Source: JBFMDU01 sp034431935
Lineage (GTDB): Bacteria > Chloroflexota > Dehalococcoidia > GIF9 > JBFMDU01
Direction of reading: 5' to 3'
DNA length: 44,939 nt
Assembly (NCBI GenBank): GCA_034431935.1
Contig: DAOUCU010000051.1
Coordinates: forward strand, 1 to 44,939
Below are positions 33,254 through 42,759 of the stretch, piece after piece. The position numbers and the translations under genes are program-made. Each line of letters opens with the position of its first letter. Position 1 is the first letter of the stretch. Under the pieces are notes generated by a model. It was not told the origin of the DNA. It did not search any database and saw nothing but the letters and a program-made list of their open reading frames with translations.

Positions 33254-34612
33254 ATGACGTCATTCCGTGACCTACCCCCTGTTGACCGGGTGCTTGCTCA
33301 TAAGCGGCTGAAGGAACTCGGCCAGAGCTATCCCCACGACCTTCTTGTCGGCTTTGTCCGTGAGGAACTGACTGCGGCCAGGAGAAGCATCGCCGCCGGC
33401 GGTGACTGCCCGTCAGTGGACGCGGTCGCAGAAAAGGTTTGCCAGAGCGTCTTGGCGCTGGACAAGTTTTCGCCGCGGCGCGTCATAAACGCCAGCGGGG
33501 TTATCATTCACACTAACCTAGGTCGTGCACCTCTGAGTGAAGAAGCCATCGCCGCGATGAAATCAGCTGCTGCTGGCTACTGCGATCTCGAGTTTGATAT
33601 CGAATCCGGCGGGCGGGGTTCAAGGAATGTTCACATCGAGTCTCTCGTCTGCCGGTTAACCGGGGCCGAAGCCGCACTGGCGGTGAACAATAACGCCTCC
33701 GCCGTCTTGCTGGGGCTCATGGCTCTGGCGAGGCGCAGGGAAGTCATAGTCTCCCGGGGCCAGGCGGTGGAAATCGGCGGTGGGTTCCGTGTGCCGGATG
33801 TTATGCGTCAGAGCGGGGCGAAGCTGGTCGAGGTCGGGACGACCAACTGCACCTACGCCGCCGATTACGAGCAGGCCATCAGTCCGCAGACCGCGGCCAT
33901 TCTCCGTGTTCATTCCAGCAACTTCCGCGTTGTTGGCTTCACCAGCACAGTTACCCTGGGGGAGCTGGTCATGGTCGGCAAGAAGCACGGTATACCGGTG
34001 CTTGATGACCTCGGGAGCGGCTGTTTCCTGGATACATCCCGGTTCGGCCTGGAGCATGAGCCAATGGTGCAGGAGAGCATCGCCGCCGGTGGCGGGCTGG
34101 TGTTTTTTTCCGGCGATAAGCTGGTGGGCGGACCGCAGGCCGGCATCATCGCCGGTGAGAAGGCTCTGGTTGACAGACTCAAGAAACATCCTCTGGCACG
34201 GGCGGTGCGTATCGACAAGGTGCGGCTGGCCGGACTGCGGGCGACGCTGGTGCATTATCTTAAGGGCGAAGCCGTACTCAAGATACCGGTCTGGCGGATG
34301 ATTGCCACGCCGGTTGGAGAAATCGAAAAGCGGGCGGAGTTGTGGGCAAAGACGGCCGGTAAAAGCGCCCGGGTCGTCGATGGCGAAACCATGGTAGGGG
34401 GTGGCAGTCTTCCCGGTGGCAGTCTGCCGACCAGATTGGTGTTAGTCCAGGGAGGGAAGCGTCTGGCTGATGCGCTGCGTCAGCGCTCCGTACCCATCAT
34501 CGGCAGGGTGGAGAGAGACCGGCTTCTTCTCGACCCGCGGACGGTCTTACCGGAGGAAGATGAGATAGTGCTGAAAGCCCTCCGGGCGCACTCCGCCATG
34601 GTTGCCGGCTAG
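33254..34612 (+). CDS. selA: L-seryl-tRNA(Sec) selenium transferase
   Basis: PLP enzyme that converts seryl-tRNA(Sec) to selenocysteinyl-tRNA(Sec). The PLP lysine is K289 in FFSGDKLVGGPQAG. Family motifs NASGVIIHTNLGRAPLS, AALAVNNNASAVLL and GGGFRVPDVMRQSG are present, and the end VPIIGRVERDRLLLDPRTV is typical. Start ATG 33254 gives MTSFRDLPPVDRVLAHKRL, matching the family N-terminus; in-frame starts at 33221 (with a GAGGGA site) and 33185 would lengthen it, so the start is not certain. Length is 452 residues. Its stop overlaps the stop of the convergent IPT gene by four bases. selB and tRNA-Sec are not in the window. Confidence 0.95.
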   Translation: MTSFRDLPPVDRVLAHKRLKELGQSYPHDLLVGFVREELTAARRSIAAGGDCPSVDAVAEKVCQSVLALDKFSPRRVINASGVIIHTNLGRAPLSEEAIAAMKSAAAGYCDLEFDIESGGRGSRNVHIESLVCRLTGAEAALAVNNNASAVLLGLMALARRREVIVSRGQAVEIGGGFRVPDVMRQSGAKLVEVGTTNCTYAADYEQAISPQTAAILRVHSSNFRVVGFTSTVTLGELVMVGKKHGIPVLDDLGSGCFLDTSRFGLEHEPMVQESIAAGGGLVFFSGDKLVGGPQAGIIAGEKALVDRLKKHPLARAVRIDKVRLAGLRATLVHYLKGEAVLKIPVWRMIATPVGEIEKRAELWAKTAGKSARVVDGETMVGGGSLPGGSLPTRLVLVQGGKRLADALRQRSVPIIGRVERDRLLLDPRTVLPEEDEIVLKALRAHSAMVAG

Positions 34613-36408
34613 AAGTCGTATCTGCCGCGCTTGCCCCAGAAGTACCACAGGACGCCGGCGAATATCACCACAGCGCCCACGATAATCAGCACGAATACCC
34701 ACACCGGCATCACTCCGACCTTGAGACTGCGGGTGGCCGACCATGCGCTCTGGTTGCCGGCGTTATCGATGGCGCGGACCCGCCAGTAGAAGTCACCAAA
34801 GTCGAGTATTTCCTTCGCGCCGAGGGTGTATTGTGGCTCTTTAAGCCCGGATTTCGACAGCATGGGGCTGGCGAAGTCAGCCGTGCGGCTCAATTCGAAG
34901 ATGTAGCTGACGCCGCTGGGGTCCTGCACCGGTGACCATTCGAATGTCGCCGTCGCCCCGCCGAAGAAGGTTAGTCTGATGCCCGTCTCGGGCGCAACGG
35001 GTTGCGGTACCGGAGGTGGATCGCTTTCGATGGAGAATGTAAGCTGGTAACTGGCTCCTGCATCATCGCTGATGACGACGGTTTTGGCGCCTGCCTTACC
35101 CTCTTTGATTGTAAATTTGGTCTGGAAAGAACCGTCGCGGGTGGTCGTTGCATCAACCGGCACCGGCTTATTGTCAAAAAGTATGCTGACGGTGCGGTTG
35201 GAATCAAACCCGGTACCTTTGACCGTGATTTCGGTGCCAAGCGCTCCGGCTGGCGGCGAAAGGGAAACGGTCGGGTTGATGATATAACTGGCAGGTGCTA
35301 CATCGCTGACATTTGTGAGAGGTCCGCCAGCGCGTATCGAGTGCGCGCCCCTGTTACGCGGGGGTATCGATACCGTAGCTGTCCAGCTGCCGCCGGCATC
35401 GGCGTTTACGCCTTCCCTGACAACTGAGCCGTCAAACGTAATCTCAATTCCGGTTTCGTTCGGCGAGAAGCCTCTGCCGGAGACGTTTACAATGGCACCG
35501 ACAGCCCCGGAGTTAGGCTCGACCCTGATTGAGGCGGCGGTGGAGAAAGTGGCTCTACCGACTTCGGAAGCTGGTGTGCTCGGCCCGTAGGCGGCAAAGG
35601 TATGGACACCTCTGGTGGTTCCTGCCGGTATTACATAGCTATAAGTCCAGGAGCCTTTGCTGTCGGCCTTAATGTCGTTCCTGATAACATTTCCATCGAA
35701 GGTTACAGTTATGCCTGCCTCATGCCCGACGAAGCCATTGCCGCTTATGGTGACTGATGTGCCGGATGAGCCAGAAGATGGGTTAATACTCAGCCTGGGG
35801 GTAACCGCAAATGTCAGCGGGACCAGCTCGGCGGACTGTGTTATCGACCCTCGGGCGTTTATGGAGTGGTTGCCCTTATCAGCAGGCGGGCAGTCAAATG
35901 TTAGCGACCAGCTGCCCTTGGCGTTGGCGTTCGTGGATACGGCAAGCTCCGTTCCATCAAAGAGGATTTTGATGCCGGGTTCGTTGGCGGCAAAGCCTTT
36001 GCCGACAACGGTAATTTGCGTGCCGGCCGCGCCGCTGACCGGACTGATGCTGTCCAGGTTCGGTAATATGGTCATGGTAGCGGAAGCTGTGCTGTTGTCT
36101 TCGAGGTCTTTAAGAATGACGGTATGGACGCCGCGGGGGGCCTCGGGCACAGTGAACTCGACGCTTGCGGCGGTGGTAACGGTCGTTCCGCGGGCGAGCA
36201 GGTTCGCGGGGCTTATGGACTCCCAGTACAGCTCATAGCGGTCGCCGGCGTAGTCAACGGTGCCGGTGAACCTGACCAACTCGCCGACGCGTGCCTGGGG
36301 CGGCGAGATGCCGATGGCCGTCGCAGCACCGGCTGCCGGTGTAGCGGGAAGGGACATCGAAATGAGGCCGAGCAGGACGAGGCCGATGAAGACTTTTCTT
36401 ATAGTCAC
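34609..36408 (-). CDS. surface-anchored IPT/TIG-repeat protein
   Basis: A 599-residue exported protein. It has a signal sequence (KVFIGLVLLGLISMSLPATPA), then an Ig-like domain, about four or five tandem IPT/TIG-type repeats (each with a phrase such as GSSGTSVTISGNGF or GALGTEITVKGTGF and then an FDG element), an FN3-like domain (FEWSPVQDPSGVSYIFELS), and a C-terminal membrane helix (VWVFVLIIVGAVVIFAGVLW) with a basic tail. Only the tail faces the cytosol. GTG 36408 is chosen because GGAGG lies seven bases upstream and the signal peptide follows; the upstream ATG at 36435 has no such support. Probable role in cell-surface adhesion; ligand unknown. Confidence 0.85.
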   Translation of the reverse strand: MTIRKVFIGLVLLGLISMSLPATPAAGAATAIGISPPQARVGELVRFTGTVDYAGDRYELYWESISPANLLARGTTVTTAASVEFTVPEAPRGVHTVILKDLEDNSTASATMTILPNLDSISPVSGAAGTQITVVGKGFAANEPGIKILFDGTELAVSTNANAKGSWSLTFDCPPADKGNHSINARGSITQSAELVPLTFAVTPRLSINPSSGSSGTSVTISGNGFVGHEAGITVTFDGNVIRNDIKADSKGSWTYSYVIPAGTTRGVHTFAAYGPSTPASEVGRATFSTAASIRVEPNSGAVGAIVNVSGRGFSPNETGIEITFDGSVVREGVNADAGGSWTATVSIPPRNRGAHSIRAGGPLTNVSDVAPASYIINPTVSLSPPAGALGTEITVKGTGFDSNRTVSILFDNKPVPVDATTTRDGSFQTKFTIKEGKAGAKTVVISDDAGASYQLTFSIESDPPPVPQPVAPETGIRLTFFGGATATFEWSPVQDPSGVSYIFELSRTADFASPMLSKSGLKEPQYTLGAKEILDFGDFYWRVRAIDNAGNQSAWSATRSLKVGVMPVWVFVLIIVGAVVIFAGVLWYFWGKRGRYDF

Positions 36409-36462
36409 TTCGTAACCTCCGAAGGTAGCGTTCAAATCAATCGTAACGCAAGCGTACTCTGC

Positions 36463-36486
36463 TTACGTATAATAGTATAAACGTAA
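36463..36486. promoter_or_regulatory. inverted repeat at the IPT gene promoter
   Basis: TTACGT and ACGTAA flank a 12-base A/T-rich centre, with a TATACT hexamer on the minus strand (36479-36474), about 70 bases before the GTG start. Could be an operator; no regulator gene is near. Confidence 0.3.
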
Positions 36487-36527
36487 ACAAAGTCAAGGAG
36501 GTTGAGAAGTGGACCTGCTGGGGTGGA

Positions 36528-37799
<1,272 letters not shown>

Positions 37800-37861
37800 T
37801 TCTTCTTTACCCCGTTAGCCCACCCTTACCTTCGCCTTATCTGGCATAAAGAAGACCACCG

Positions 37862-37875
37862 CCCTTTCGAAAGGG
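37862..37875. repeat. 14-bp palindrome in the rho leader
   Basis: CCCTTTCGAAAGGG, a perfect palindrome 62 bases before the rho start and 104 bases after the pyrG stop. rho genes often have leader-based self-control, but nothing else supports that here. Confidence 0.25.
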
Positions 37876-37978
37876 AACGCTTGTACCCGGCCTCTCCCGC
37901 GCAGATGAGGGAAGTTGCCAGTGAACCTGATTAAGTATTACCTCCTGATAAAATAGTAGAAACCAGTCATCTGTAAAG

Positions 37979-39610
37979 CTATTGCAGACTGAGGGCTGTC
38001 TGGGCGCCCTCGATAAGGGTCTCCCTGGCGGCCTTGATGAATCCCACGAAGAGCGGATGTGGTTTGTCCGGCCGCGACTTGAACTCGGGATGGAACTGGG
38101 AACCGATCATCCACGGATGGTCCCTGAGTTCGGCAATCTCGACAAGCTGGCCGTCCGGTGAAAGCCCGCTGGCTATCAGTCCGGCCCTTTCCAGCTCGGG
38201 ACGGTACTGGTTGTTAAACTCGTAGCGGTGGCGGTGTCTTTCGTATACCACCGCTTCACCGTAGGCGGCGGCCGCCTTTGTCCCGGGGAGTAGATGGCAC
38301 GGATAGGTACCCAGCCTCATGGTCCCGCCCATCTGCCGGATATGGTGCTGTTCCGGAAGCAGGTCGATGACCGGGTACTTTGTTTTGGGATTGAACTCGG
38401 AAGAATTGCAATCATCGCACTTGAAGACGTAACGTCCGAACTCTATGGCCAGCACCTGGACGCCGAGGCACAGGCCGAGGTAGGGCACGTTTCTCTCCCT
38501 GGCGAACCTGGCCGCCATAACCATGCCTTCGATGCCGCGGTAGCCGAAGCCGCCCGGGACCAGTATGCCCTGCACCGATTTGAGCAGAGGCTCGGCCCCT
38601 TTGGCCTCAACCTCTTCGGAAGATATCCAGAGGATGTTTACCTGCCGGTCGAGGACCCTCGCGGCGTGCCGGAGTGCCTCGCGCACCGAGTAATAAGCGT
38701 CGGTCAGCTCGGTATACTTCCCGACCAGCGCCACCGTGACCCGCTCCTTGGGAGACTTGAGGTCGCTGACCATCCGGCGCCATTCGGCAAGGTCGCCGTC
38801 CTTGGCGGACAGGCCAAGCCTCTCGACGATGAGCTTGCCCGCCCCGGCGTCTTCGAGCAGTAACGGGACTTCATAGATGGACTCGGCAGTCGTCATCGGG
38901 ATGACCGCTTCGCGGTCGACGTCGCAGAAAAGCGATATCTTAGCCTTGACACTTTCGGGAATTTCCTGGTCACTGCGGCAGAGAATCATGTCCGGCTGGA
39001 TGCCGATGCGCCGCAGTTCGTTAACGCTGTGCTGGGTCGGTTTCGTCTTAAGTTCGGCGGTGGTGCTGATGAACGGCAGGTAGGTAACATGGACATAGAA
39101 AACGTTGTCCCTGCCTTCTTCCTTTCTCATCTGGCGGATGGCTTCAAGGAACGGCTGGCCTTCGATGTCGCCGACGGTGCCGCCGACCTCGGTAATAACC
39201 ACGTCCGCCCGGGATATCTCGGCCACCAGCCGGATGCGGCGTTTGATTTCGTTGGTCACATGCGGCACCACCTGAATGGTCCCGCCGAGGAAGTCGCCGC
39301 GGCGCTCTCCGGCGATGACCGCCGAATAAATCTGGCCGGAAGTTACGTTTGAGGCCGAGGTAAGGTCGACGCCGATGAAGCGCTCGTAGTGGCCCAGGTC
39401 GAGGTCGGTCTCGGCGCCGTCCTTGGTGACAAAGACCTCGCCGTGCTGGTAGGGTGACATCGTACCGGGGTCGACGTTGAGGTAGGGGTCGATTTTCAAC
39501 GCCGAAACGGATATGCCGCGGCTCTTGAGGATGCGGCCGATTGAAGCGGCGCTGATGCCTTTGCCTACGGAACTGACGACGCCGCCGGTTACAAATATGT
39601 ATTTAGCCAT
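37979..39610 (-). CDS. pyrG: CTP synthase
   Basis: Forms CTP from UTP, glutamine and ATP. The 543-residue protein has an N-terminal synthetase domain (KYIFVTGGVVSSVGKGISAA at the start; SPYQHGEVFVTKDGAETDLD) and a C-terminal class I glutamine amidotransferase domain with the nucleophile in LGLCLGVQV and the His-Glu pair in SQFHPEFKSRP. Start ATG 39610. Order trxA-pyrG-rho on the same strand with gaps of about 180 bases suggests separate or loosely linked transcription. Confidence 0.97.
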   Translation of the reverse strand: MAKYIFVTGGVVSSVGKGISAASIGRILKSRGISVSALKIDPYLNVDPGTMSPYQHGEVFVTKDGAETDLDLGHYERFIGVDLTSASNVTSGQIYSAVIAGERRGDFLGGTIQVVPHVTNEIKRRIRLVAEISRADVVITEVGGTVGDIEGQPFLEAIRQMRKEEGRDNVFYVHVTYLPFISTTAELKTKPTQHSVNELRRIGIQPDMILCRSDQEIPESVKAKISLFCDVDREAVIPMTTAESIYEVPLLLEDAGAGKLIVERLGLSAKDGDLAEWRRMVSDLKSPKERVTVALVGKYTELTDAYYSVREALRHAARVLDRQVNILWISSEEVEAKGAEPLLKSVQGILVPGGFGYRGIEGMVMAARFARERNVPYLGLCLGVQVLAIEFGRYVFKCDDCNSSEFNPKTKYPVIDLLPEQHHIRQMGGTMRLGTYPCHLLPGTKAAAAYGEAVVYERHRHRYEFNNQYRPELERAGLIASGLSPDGQLVEIAELRDHPWMIGSQFHPEFKSRPDKPHPLFVGFIKAARETLIEGAQTALSLQ

Positions 39611-39797
39611 AGAGATATCACGGTGTTAAGAATCTACCAAACAGAAGGCCGGACGGTGGACATGCGAACAACGGAGGCGAACAGCGCGGGTTTCTTCTTA
39701 TTATATTGACCTCACGTTGCGGCTGTCAAGACGCCAACGGAAGATTTACCATAAACGGTGATGGAGCCTCCGCCCCCCGTACCCGGCTGCCCCCGGC

Positions 39798-40124
39798 TTA
39801 TTTGAGATGGTTGTCCAGGAACTTCTTCAGTTCCGCCTTGGGGCGGAAGCCGACAATCTGCTCCGCCGGCTTACCCTTCTTGAAGATGATGAGCGTCGGG
39901 ATGCTCATGATGCCGTACTGTGAAGCCAGAGTAGCATTCTCATCGACGTTTATCTTGGCAAAGTCAACCTTGCCCGCGTATTCCTTGCTCAGCTCCTCGA
40001 CAACGGGCGCTACGGCGCGACAGGGCCCGCACCATTCGGCCCAGAAGTCGACAAGCACCGGTAGCTTTGCTTCTAATACTACCTGCTTGAAATTAGCCTG
40101 ATTGACGGCAACCGGTCCGGCCAT
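39798..40124 (-). CDS. trxA: thioredoxin
   Basis: A 108-residue thioredoxin. The active site is W31-C-G-P-C35 (FWAEWCGPCRAVAP), the cis-proline is in SIPTLIIFKKGK, and the ending FLDNHLK is typical. It reduces disulfides in the cytosol with thioredoxin reductase, which is not in the window. No signal peptide. The GAGG-containing sequence just before ATG 40124 can serve as ribosome site. Confidence 0.96.
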   Translation of the reverse strand: MAGPVAVNQANFKQVVLEAKLPVLVDFWAEWCGPCRAVAPVVEELSKEYAGKVDFAKINVDENATLASQYGIMSIPTLIIFKKGKPAEQIVGFRPKAELKKFLDNHLK

Positions 40125-40178
40125 GTCTGTTACCTCGTGCGGTTTCTTTGGGGTTTGCTGGCATTATAACATACTGTG

Positions 40179-40223
40179 TCAGTGGTTGCCCCGGGCCGTC
40201 ATGCTGCCTTTGGCGTCGGATAA
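40179..40223 (-). pseudogene. YD-repeat (Rhs) relic, fragment 1
   Basis: On the minus strand 14 codons read LSDAKGSMTARGNH and stop. This is the core of a YD repeat (YDANGSMTARG). A near-identical stretch is at 42096-42149. No surrounding frame continues the repeat, so it is a leftover of an Rhs-type gene. Confidence 0.5.
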
Positions 40224-40286
40224 GGCCTAATAATGATGTTGGCCGGTATCACTGTATCCTGTTCGACACCACGCATACGTGCGGCC

Positions 40287-40550
40287 TCACCACATTCGTA
40301 TGGTGAGGTATATAAAGTACATTGCTAGACTGGTAATAATGGCCCCAAAAACCCTGAATAGCCAAACGGAGAAACGGGCCGCCTGCGGGCCCCGCCAGAT
40401 GCTGGCATTGTATCCCAAGTGTTGTAGTTTAGCATCACACTTTTGTGCCCATGATACGATTGTCTTGGAAAAGATAGCAAGACTGATTCCTACTATGAGG
40501 AACAGGATAAAAGGACTGGCCCAAAATATCATACTCAAGAAGTGTTGCAT
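40287..40550 (-). CDS. small membrane protein, two predicted helices
   Basis: An 87-residue protein with hydrophobic segments at about 4-26 (FLSMIFWASPFILFLIVGIS) and 63-83 (VWLFRVFGAIITSLAMYFIY), joined by a polar loop with WAQKCDAKLQHLGY. Composition fits a real membrane protein rather than a chance frame. The ribosome site is weak (AGG about nine bases before ATG 40550). Not a family I recognise. It sits in the decayed accessory patch. Confidence 0.5.
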   Translation of the reverse strand: MQHFLSMIFWASPFILFLIVGISLAIFSKTIVSWAQKCDAKLQHLGYNASIWRGPQAARFSVWLFRVFGAIITSLAMYFIYLTIRMW

Positions 40551-40653
40551 TTCTTATACCTGATATTGTACCAATCGCTTAGCCTTTTATCTGCATGCCG
40601 GCATATACAGATTACGACTTTGCTCGAAGCCAGCCCGCTGTCGGAGCATGTCC

Positions 40654-40893
40654 TCAGCCGGACATCCTTATCACACATCCTTCGTAAGGGTAGTACCGGA
40701 TACTGCCGATGGACGAGCCATCGGAGCCCGTGGTGAGGGCGGTACCGGTCAGGTGGTTCTGGTGGACGTAGCGCAGTGCCGTCCCCTCACGCTGGGCCAC
40801 CAGCCGGTCGCCCAAGTAGTAGCTGGTGGTCACGGTACTGCCGGTCTTCTCGTAGTATTTGTTCACGTAAAGAGCACTCCAGTGGCCGGTAAT
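40654..40893 (-). pseudogene. Rhs/YD-repeat protein relic, fragment 2
   Basis: After a TAG at the upstream end, the frame reads ITGHWSALYVNKYYEKTGST, then YYLGDRLVAQREGTALRYVH and QNHLTGTALTTGSDGSSIGS, then RYYPYEG. This is the conserved core end of Rhs/YD-repeat proteins (YY.G..VA.R....LRY.H.DHLGS......G....RYYPYG). The remainder of the core and the whole N-terminal repeat region are missing, so it cannot work as an Rhs toxin carrier. It is a strong sign of a lost polymorphic-toxin or wall-associated gene here. Confidence 0.75.
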
Positions 40894-40919
40894 CTATACC
40901 GTCTCGAAGCCCCGCCTCC

Positions 40920-41141
40920 CTACAGTAATCTACGGAATTCCTCGCGGGTCAAGTCAGCTTCCCTGAGAATTTCGCGGAGTGTACCCTTCTTGATCGCTGT
41001 GTGTTTCGGAACAACCACGGTGCGGTTGGTCTTGGGGTGATAGTAAACCATATGACTTCCCTTCTGGCGGTCAAACACAAAGCCTGCTCGTCCCAAGACA
41101 TCAGTTACTTCTTGCCAGGAAAGTACTGGCAGACGGCTCAA
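40920..41141 (-). CDS. hicA: HicA-family mRNA interferase toxin
   Basis: A 73-residue dsRBD-like protein. It begins MSRLPVLSWQEVTDVLGRAG and carries the catalytic His in QKGSHMVYYHP, then TVVVPKHTAIKKGTLREILR. HicA cleaves mRNA in a ribosome-independent way and is blocked by HicB. The gene overlaps the hicB stop by four bases, the usual antitoxin-first order of many hicBA pairs. Confidence 0.9.
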   Translation of the reverse strand: MSRLPVLSWQEVTDVLGRAGFVFDRQKGSHMVYYHPKTNRTVVVPKHTAIKKGTLREILREADLTREEFRRLL

Positions 41142-41341
41142 ACCGCTACCTCACGCTCTTCAATTCGGGGTAACACAACTTTCCTCTCCTTGAGGCTTTC
41201 GAGATATATATCTATAGCCTCACGGATATTTGCCATAGCCTCTTCTGCCGTCTCTCCCTGAGAGACGCACCCGGGAAGCGCTGGCACGTATACAGTGTAG
41301 CCGCCCTCATCCTGTGCTTCTAAGACAACCTTGAACTTCAC
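41138..41341 (-). CDS. hicB: HicB-family antitoxin
   Basis: A 67-residue protein with the partial-RNase-H-fold signature: MKFKVVLEAQDEGGYTVYVP, ALPGCVSQGETAEEAMANI and REAIDIYLESL. It lacks a C-terminal DNA-binding domain, so self-repression, if any, would need another factor. Directly upstream of and overlapping hicA. Confidence 0.88.
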   Translation of the reverse strand: MKFKVVLEAQDEGGYTVYVPALPGCVSQGETAEEAMANIREAIDIYLESLKERKVVLPRIEEREVAV

Positions 41342-41470
41342 TTTAGCCTCCCTGACCAGGTTGCGTCTTCATTCACTCATAATCCAATACAAGTTACGCT
41401 GTATTATAGCAGGCCACGGCGGGAAGACTCTTCTGATAAAGAGCAGTGGTTCGATTCGAATAGGAGAATC

Positions 41471-41696
41471 TTAACTCTCAATGAGTCGGACAAATTCCTC
41501 GCTACTTAATTCGGCGGTTCTCAGGATTGCGCGAAGCGTACCCCGGTCGAGCGTCTTATGACGTGGTAGGGTAACCGGCCGCCTGTCAGAACACCTCATT
41601 CTGACATGACCTGCCGCGGGAACGGGACTGATAGTATCCTATGCGCTTGAGGGCAGCAATGCACTGGTCACCTGATATGACAGGCAGTTCCGCCAT
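41471..41696 (-). pseudogene. frameshifted hicA toxin gene (second module)
   Basis: The frame starts MAELPVISGDQCIAALKRIG and reaches SRG, then one extra G (41610/41611) throws it out of frame into an early stop. Dropping that base gives RGSHVRMRCSDRRPVTLPRH and KTLDRGTLRAILRTAELSSE, a complete HicA with the GSH catalytic site. The start overlaps the hicB2 stop by one base (TGATG). So the toxin is inactive while its antitoxin is intact, or there is a single-base sequence error. Confidence 0.82.
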
Positions 41697-41941
41697 CAGG
41701 CGCCTATTTCGACCTCATCGATGCTGTATTCAGCGGGCAGTTGCCAGCCCTCCTCTTCCATAGACTCGAGGCAAAGCATTGCAGCTTCCCGGATGTTGAC
41801 TGAGGCTTCCGCCCGTGTTTTGCCCTGTGAAATACAGCCGGGCAACACAGGAATTTCAGCGACGGTGAAGCCGTCTTCTCCCGAAGTAAGCACCACCGGC
41901 AATTTCGTTTTCCCTCCCCATTTAATCGCCTTGGTTGTCAT
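41696..41941 (-). CDS. HicB-family antitoxin (second module)
   Basis: An 81-residue HicB-like protein: KTKLPVVLTSGEDGFTVAEI, PVLPGCISQGKTRAEASVNI and REAAMLCLESMEEEG. It has a slightly longer N-terminus than the first HicB and a different tail (EYSIDEVEIGA). It no longer has a working partner toxin next to it, but could still control a related HicA elsewhere. Confidence 0.85.
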   Translation of the reverse strand: MTTKAIKWGGKTKLPVVLTSGEDGFTVAEIPVLPGCISQGKTRAEASVNIREAAMLCLESMEEEGWQLPAEYSIDEVEIGA

Positions 41942-42095
41942 GACATCATACCCCCATGCTGTCTCTTCCGAATCAGCTTTCTAAGTATATTTCAAATTGG
42001 TCTGGCAGTAGCAACCATACGACAACATTGGCGTTGCAGACGAGGCTCGTTGTGGTGCAACCCTCATTATACTCTGACAGATGGTCCTCAATATT

Positions 42096-42149
42096 CTAGG
42101 TGAGTTCATAGCTGCCCCGGGCGGTCATGCTGCCGTTGGCGTCGTAAGA
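42096..42149 (-). pseudogene. YD-repeat (Rhs) relic, fragment 3
   Basis: Minus-strand codons read SYDANGSMTARGSYELT and stop: one intact YD-repeat unit, matching fragment 1 over most of its length. The surrounding 300 bases between hicB2 and the next gene hold no other coding signal. Confidence 0.55.
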
Positions 42150-42244
42150 TGATGGTCTACATCCCACGCAATAGTAGAACTTGCGAAATGCTCCCATAAT
42201 GTTCTCGGTCAAGAACCATTAGTTCGGGCAGCTCCTGTTGTATT

Positions 42245-42637
42245 CTAAGTCCTTCTGTTACGACGCCGCATAAGAAACCAGAGGTACCACCATGCGGTAA
42301 CTGGGTAGATGAAAAATGCGTAGAGACCTTGCCTTAACGCTGGCCACTGCCCGGCAACTATGGCGAAGGCATAAGGCGGTATGAAAAACATCACGGCACC
42401 GAGTATTCGTGCCCAGAGCTTCCATGGCAGGAGAGAGGTTATCCAGGGTATGAGCAACCCGAGCGCCAGGGATACTATTGATGTTGTCCAGAACACGATG
42501 CTACCAAGATCGGAACGCCAAATGATCAGGAACAGGGCAAGGAGTGTGATCACTGACAACGTTGCCAGTTCACCCACTGGGTGAGATTTCACCTGTTGCG
42601 GCTTTAGCTTGTTGTTATCCGAGGTCAATTGCCCCAT
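42245..42637 (-). CDS. small integral membrane protein, about four helices
   Basis: A 130-residue protein with a polar N-terminus and hydrophobic stretches at about 25-40 (LSVITLLALFLIIW), 46-62 (IVFWTTSIVSLALGLLIPW), 75-95 and 103-122 (YAFFIYPVTAWWYLWFL), ending in RRRNRRT, which would stay in the cytosol. I do not recognise the family. Codon use and hydrophobic layout support a real gene. Confidence 0.6.
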   Translation of the reverse strand: MGQLTSDNNKLKPQQVKSHPVGELATLSVITLLALFLIIWRSDLGSIVFWTTSIVSLALGLLIPWITSLLPWKLWARILGAVMFFIPPYAFAIVAGQWPALRQGLYAFFIYPVTAWWYLWFLMRRRNRRT

Positions 42638-42759
42638 TCTATGATGCTCCTCGACGACCCGAACGAGGGCTCCCTGATGGTGAGCGGCAAGACCGGCCCG
42701 GTGAACACCTGGACTGCCATCTTCCCTGGATGACAGCAGGCGCGACGTGGTAGGGCATT

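Noticed and set aside
33656..34255. Minus-strand frame of 199 codons opposite selA
   Set aside because: No motifs, poor composition for a folded protein; a shadow of the clearly assigned selA.
42643..42732. Short plus-strand coding-like stretch (LLDDPNEGSLMVSGKTG...)
   Set aside because: About 30 codons with plausible composition, but no family match I can name and no gene context; too weak to call.
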